Assembly (NCBI GenBank): GCA_003576695.1 | Contig: QOZQ01000008.1 | Coordinates: 1-64,000, forward strand | From: Taklimakanibacter lacteus | GTDB lineage: Bacteria; Pseudomonadota; Alphaproteobacteria; Rhizobiales; Aestuariivirgaceae | Direction: 5' to 3' | Length of the DNA stretch: 64,000 bases | Shown here: positions 62,686 to 64,000 of the stretch, piece after piece | Position numbering within the stretch: position 1 is the first letter of the stretch | Layout: every line of letters starts with the position of its first letter | Position numbers and translations under genes: made by a program | Notes under the pieces: model-generated | Seen by the model: only the letters and a program-made list of their open reading frames with translations | The model's database searches: none | What the model was told of the DNA's origin: nothing

Positions 62686-63519
62686 ATGAGTTCGCAGCAT
62701 GAAATGAGCGCATATTCGGGTAGGACCGTGATCATAACCGGAGCCTCGTCGGGCATTGGCCGCGCCAGCGCCGCGGCCCTGGCACGAGCGGGATTTACCG
62801 TCTTCGGGACAAGCCGTCGCAAAATTGCCGATGGCCCGGACGGAGTATCCATGCTGGTCTGCGATGTGACCGACGCCGCAGCAGTCAATGCGCTCGTGTC
62901 GACGGTGATCTCACAGACGGGCCGGATCGACCTTCTGATCAACAATGCCGGTGTCGGCCTACTTGGAGGCGCAGAGGAATCCTCGATCGCACAGGTTCAA
63001 GCCCTCTTCGATGTGAACCTGTTCGGCGTGATCCGCATGACTAACGCGATATTGCCGACGATGCGCCGCCAGGGCTTTGGGCGCATCATAAATATCGGCT
63101 CGGTGTTGGGCCTCATCCCGGCGCCCTACTCAGCTTATTACTCGGCGGCCAAGCATGCGCTCGAAGGCTACTCGGAGTCGCTCGACCACGAGGTGCGCGC
63201 CTTCAATATTCGCGTCTCGGTCATCGAGCCGGCATTCGTCCGCACCGTCTTCGACCAGAACGGTATCGAGCCTGATTCAGTGCTGAAGGAATACGATCGG
63301 GCTCGAATGGAAGTCGACGCGCTCCTTCGCGATGTGATGCCTAAAGCCGATCGGCCGGAAGTGGTGGCGGATGTGGTCGTTAGGGTGGCGACCGATGACC
63401 ATCCGCGACGGCGCTATACAGCCGGCAAGGCAGCCCGGCAGGTCAGCATGCTGCGCCGCTTCGCCCCCGCAGAAATATTCGACAAGAGCCTGCGCAAGCA
63501 GTTTCGCTTGCCGGTCTGA
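62686..63519 (+). CDS. Short-chain dehydrogenase/reductase
   Basis: 277 aa. NAD(P) motif ITGASSGIGRASAAALA (T18-G25), acidic-residue region CDVTDAAAVNALV, NNAGVGLLGG, catalytic Ser in INIGSVLGLIPAP and YxxxK in YSAYYSAAKHALEGY. The tail (VRVATDDHPRRRYTAGKAAR) is long, as in a group of SDRs active on hydrophobic substrates. ATG at 62686 has GAAGGA upstream. It is regulated, by inference, by the divergent TetR. Confidence 0.9.
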   Translation: MSSQHEMSAYSGRTVIITGASSGIGRASAAALARAGFTVFGTSRRKIADGPDGVSMLVCDVTDAAAVNALVSTVISQTGRIDLLINNAGVGLLGGAEESSIAQVQALFDVNLFGVIRMTNAILPTMRRQGFGRIINIGSVLGLIPAPYSAYYSAAKHALEGYSESLDHEVRAFNIRVSVIEPAFVRTVFDQNGIEPDSVLKEYDRARMEVDALLRDVMPKADRPEVVADVVVRVATDDHPRRRYTAGKAARQVSMLRRFAPAEIFDKSLRKQFRLPV

Positions 63520-63587
63520 ATGATGGTGCGGCGGAGGTAGCCGGTTTCGTTCCCGTTCACCAAGAGCTCTATTGGAAGGTGATTACT

Positions 63588-64000
63588 ATGAAGGCATTCG
63601 TTGTCGATAAGTACAACAAGAACGGCGCGCTGCGGCTGGCCGAGATGCCGGAGCCAGACCTCCAGGATAACGATGTCTTGATCGAAATCCACGCGGCGGC
63701 GGTGAATCCGCTGGATTCCAAGATCAAGTCGGGTGAATTCAAGCTCATCCTGCCTTATCGCATGCCTCTTATCCTGGGCCATGACGTCGCTGGGACAATC
63801 GTCCGGATCGGACCAAAAGTCCGCAAGTTCAAGGCGGGTGACAATGTCTATGCGCGCCCGCGCGATGGGCGGATCGGGACATTCGCCGAATTCATAGCCG
63901 TCGATGAAGCCGACGTGGCCTTGAAGCCCAGGAACCTCAGCATGGAAGAAGCCGCATCACTTCCCCTGGTCGGCTTGACTGCCTGGCAGACCTTGGTTGA
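63588..64000 (+). CDS. NADPH:quinone-type zinc-independent alcohol dehydrogenase (5' part)
   Basis: The first 137 codons of a medium-chain dehydrogenase. It has MKAFVVDKYNKNGALRLAEM, DVLIEIHAAAVNPLDSKIKS, LILGHDVAGTIVRIGPKVRK and GTFAEFIAVDEADVALKPRN. The lack of the Cys-rich zinc site in this region points to the quinone-oxidoreductase subgroup. The gene runs beyond base 64000. ATG at 63588 is 68 bp after the SDR stop, so it may share its operon and TetR control. Confidence 0.85.
   Translation, partial: MKAFVVDKYNKNGALRLAEMPEPDLQDNDVLIEIHAAAVNPLDSKIKSGEFKLILPYRMPLILGHDVAGTIVRIGPKVRKFKAGDNVYARPRDGRIGTFAEFIAVDEADVALKPRNLSMEEAASLPLVGLTAWQTLV

Overview
The window looks like a chromosomal segment of an alphaproteobacterium, most likely of the Hyphomicrobiales (Rhizobiales). 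The supporting signs are GC-rich DNA with strong third-position GC, the tRNA-Tyr/tRNA-Gly/tuf arrangement divergent from rlmB, a PopZ-type polar organiser, an aapJQMP general amino-acid ABC transporter, an aerobic-type cob cluster, a DUF2336 protein and dispersed palindromic repeats. No phage, CRISPR array, rRNA operon or intact insertion sequence was seen. Five tRNA genes are present (Gly-UCC, Tyr-GUA, Thr-UGU, Cys-GCA, Asn-GUU), all intact and ending in an encoded CCA.

Layout. 0-5 kb: 5' part of tuf, two tRNAs, rlmB, a fosmidomycin-resistance-type MFS pump, tRNA-Thr and small hypothetical genes. 5-16 kb: a DUF1989 protein, a four-gene set of small basic/membrane proteins, valS, popZ, tolC, a Pcm-like methyltransferase, tRNA-Cys, several small proteins and tRNA-Asn. 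16-27 kb: mostly metabolic and regulatory genes (AraC, TetR, HxlR and MocR regulators; a 2-hydroxyacid dehydrogenase; a RibD-like reductase; an RraA-like protein; a FabF-like synthase; SDR; CDF zinc exporter; cupin; Ca2+/H+ exchanger).

27.5-40.7 kb is the accessory-looking block and the most interesting part. On the plus strand sit a secreted WD40-propeller/caspase fusion, a second secreted caspase-like protein, and two paralogous proteins each built of two NTF2-like domains. On the minus strand, converging on them, are a CHASE2 membrane sensor without an output domain overlapping a secreted partner, and three paralogous secreted metzincin-type metalloproteases. One of the three has lost the catalytic glutamate (HSFGH instead of HEFGH), and what looks like the decayed 5' end of a fourth copy lies between two of them. 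Everything except the NTF2-like pair carries an export or membrane signal, so an envelope or extracellular proteolytic system is a reasonable but unproven reading.

40.9-49.6 kb: cysK, alanyl-tRNA editing protein, 3-mercaptopyruvate sulfurtransferase, M29 aminopeptidase and the aapJQMP operon. 49.7-56.1 kb: cobalamin genes cobK / cobA-cobB-cobQ-cobD / cobU-DUF1636. 56.2-64 kb: NAD kinase, a large imperfect inverted repeat, DUF2336, an MFS transporter, an orphan receiver protein, a MaoC hydratase plus CitE-like lyase pair, and a TetR-SDR divergent pair with a perfect palindromic operator, ending inside a quinone-oxidoreductase-like gene. Product names come from recognising motifs in the translated sequence; no database search was possible.
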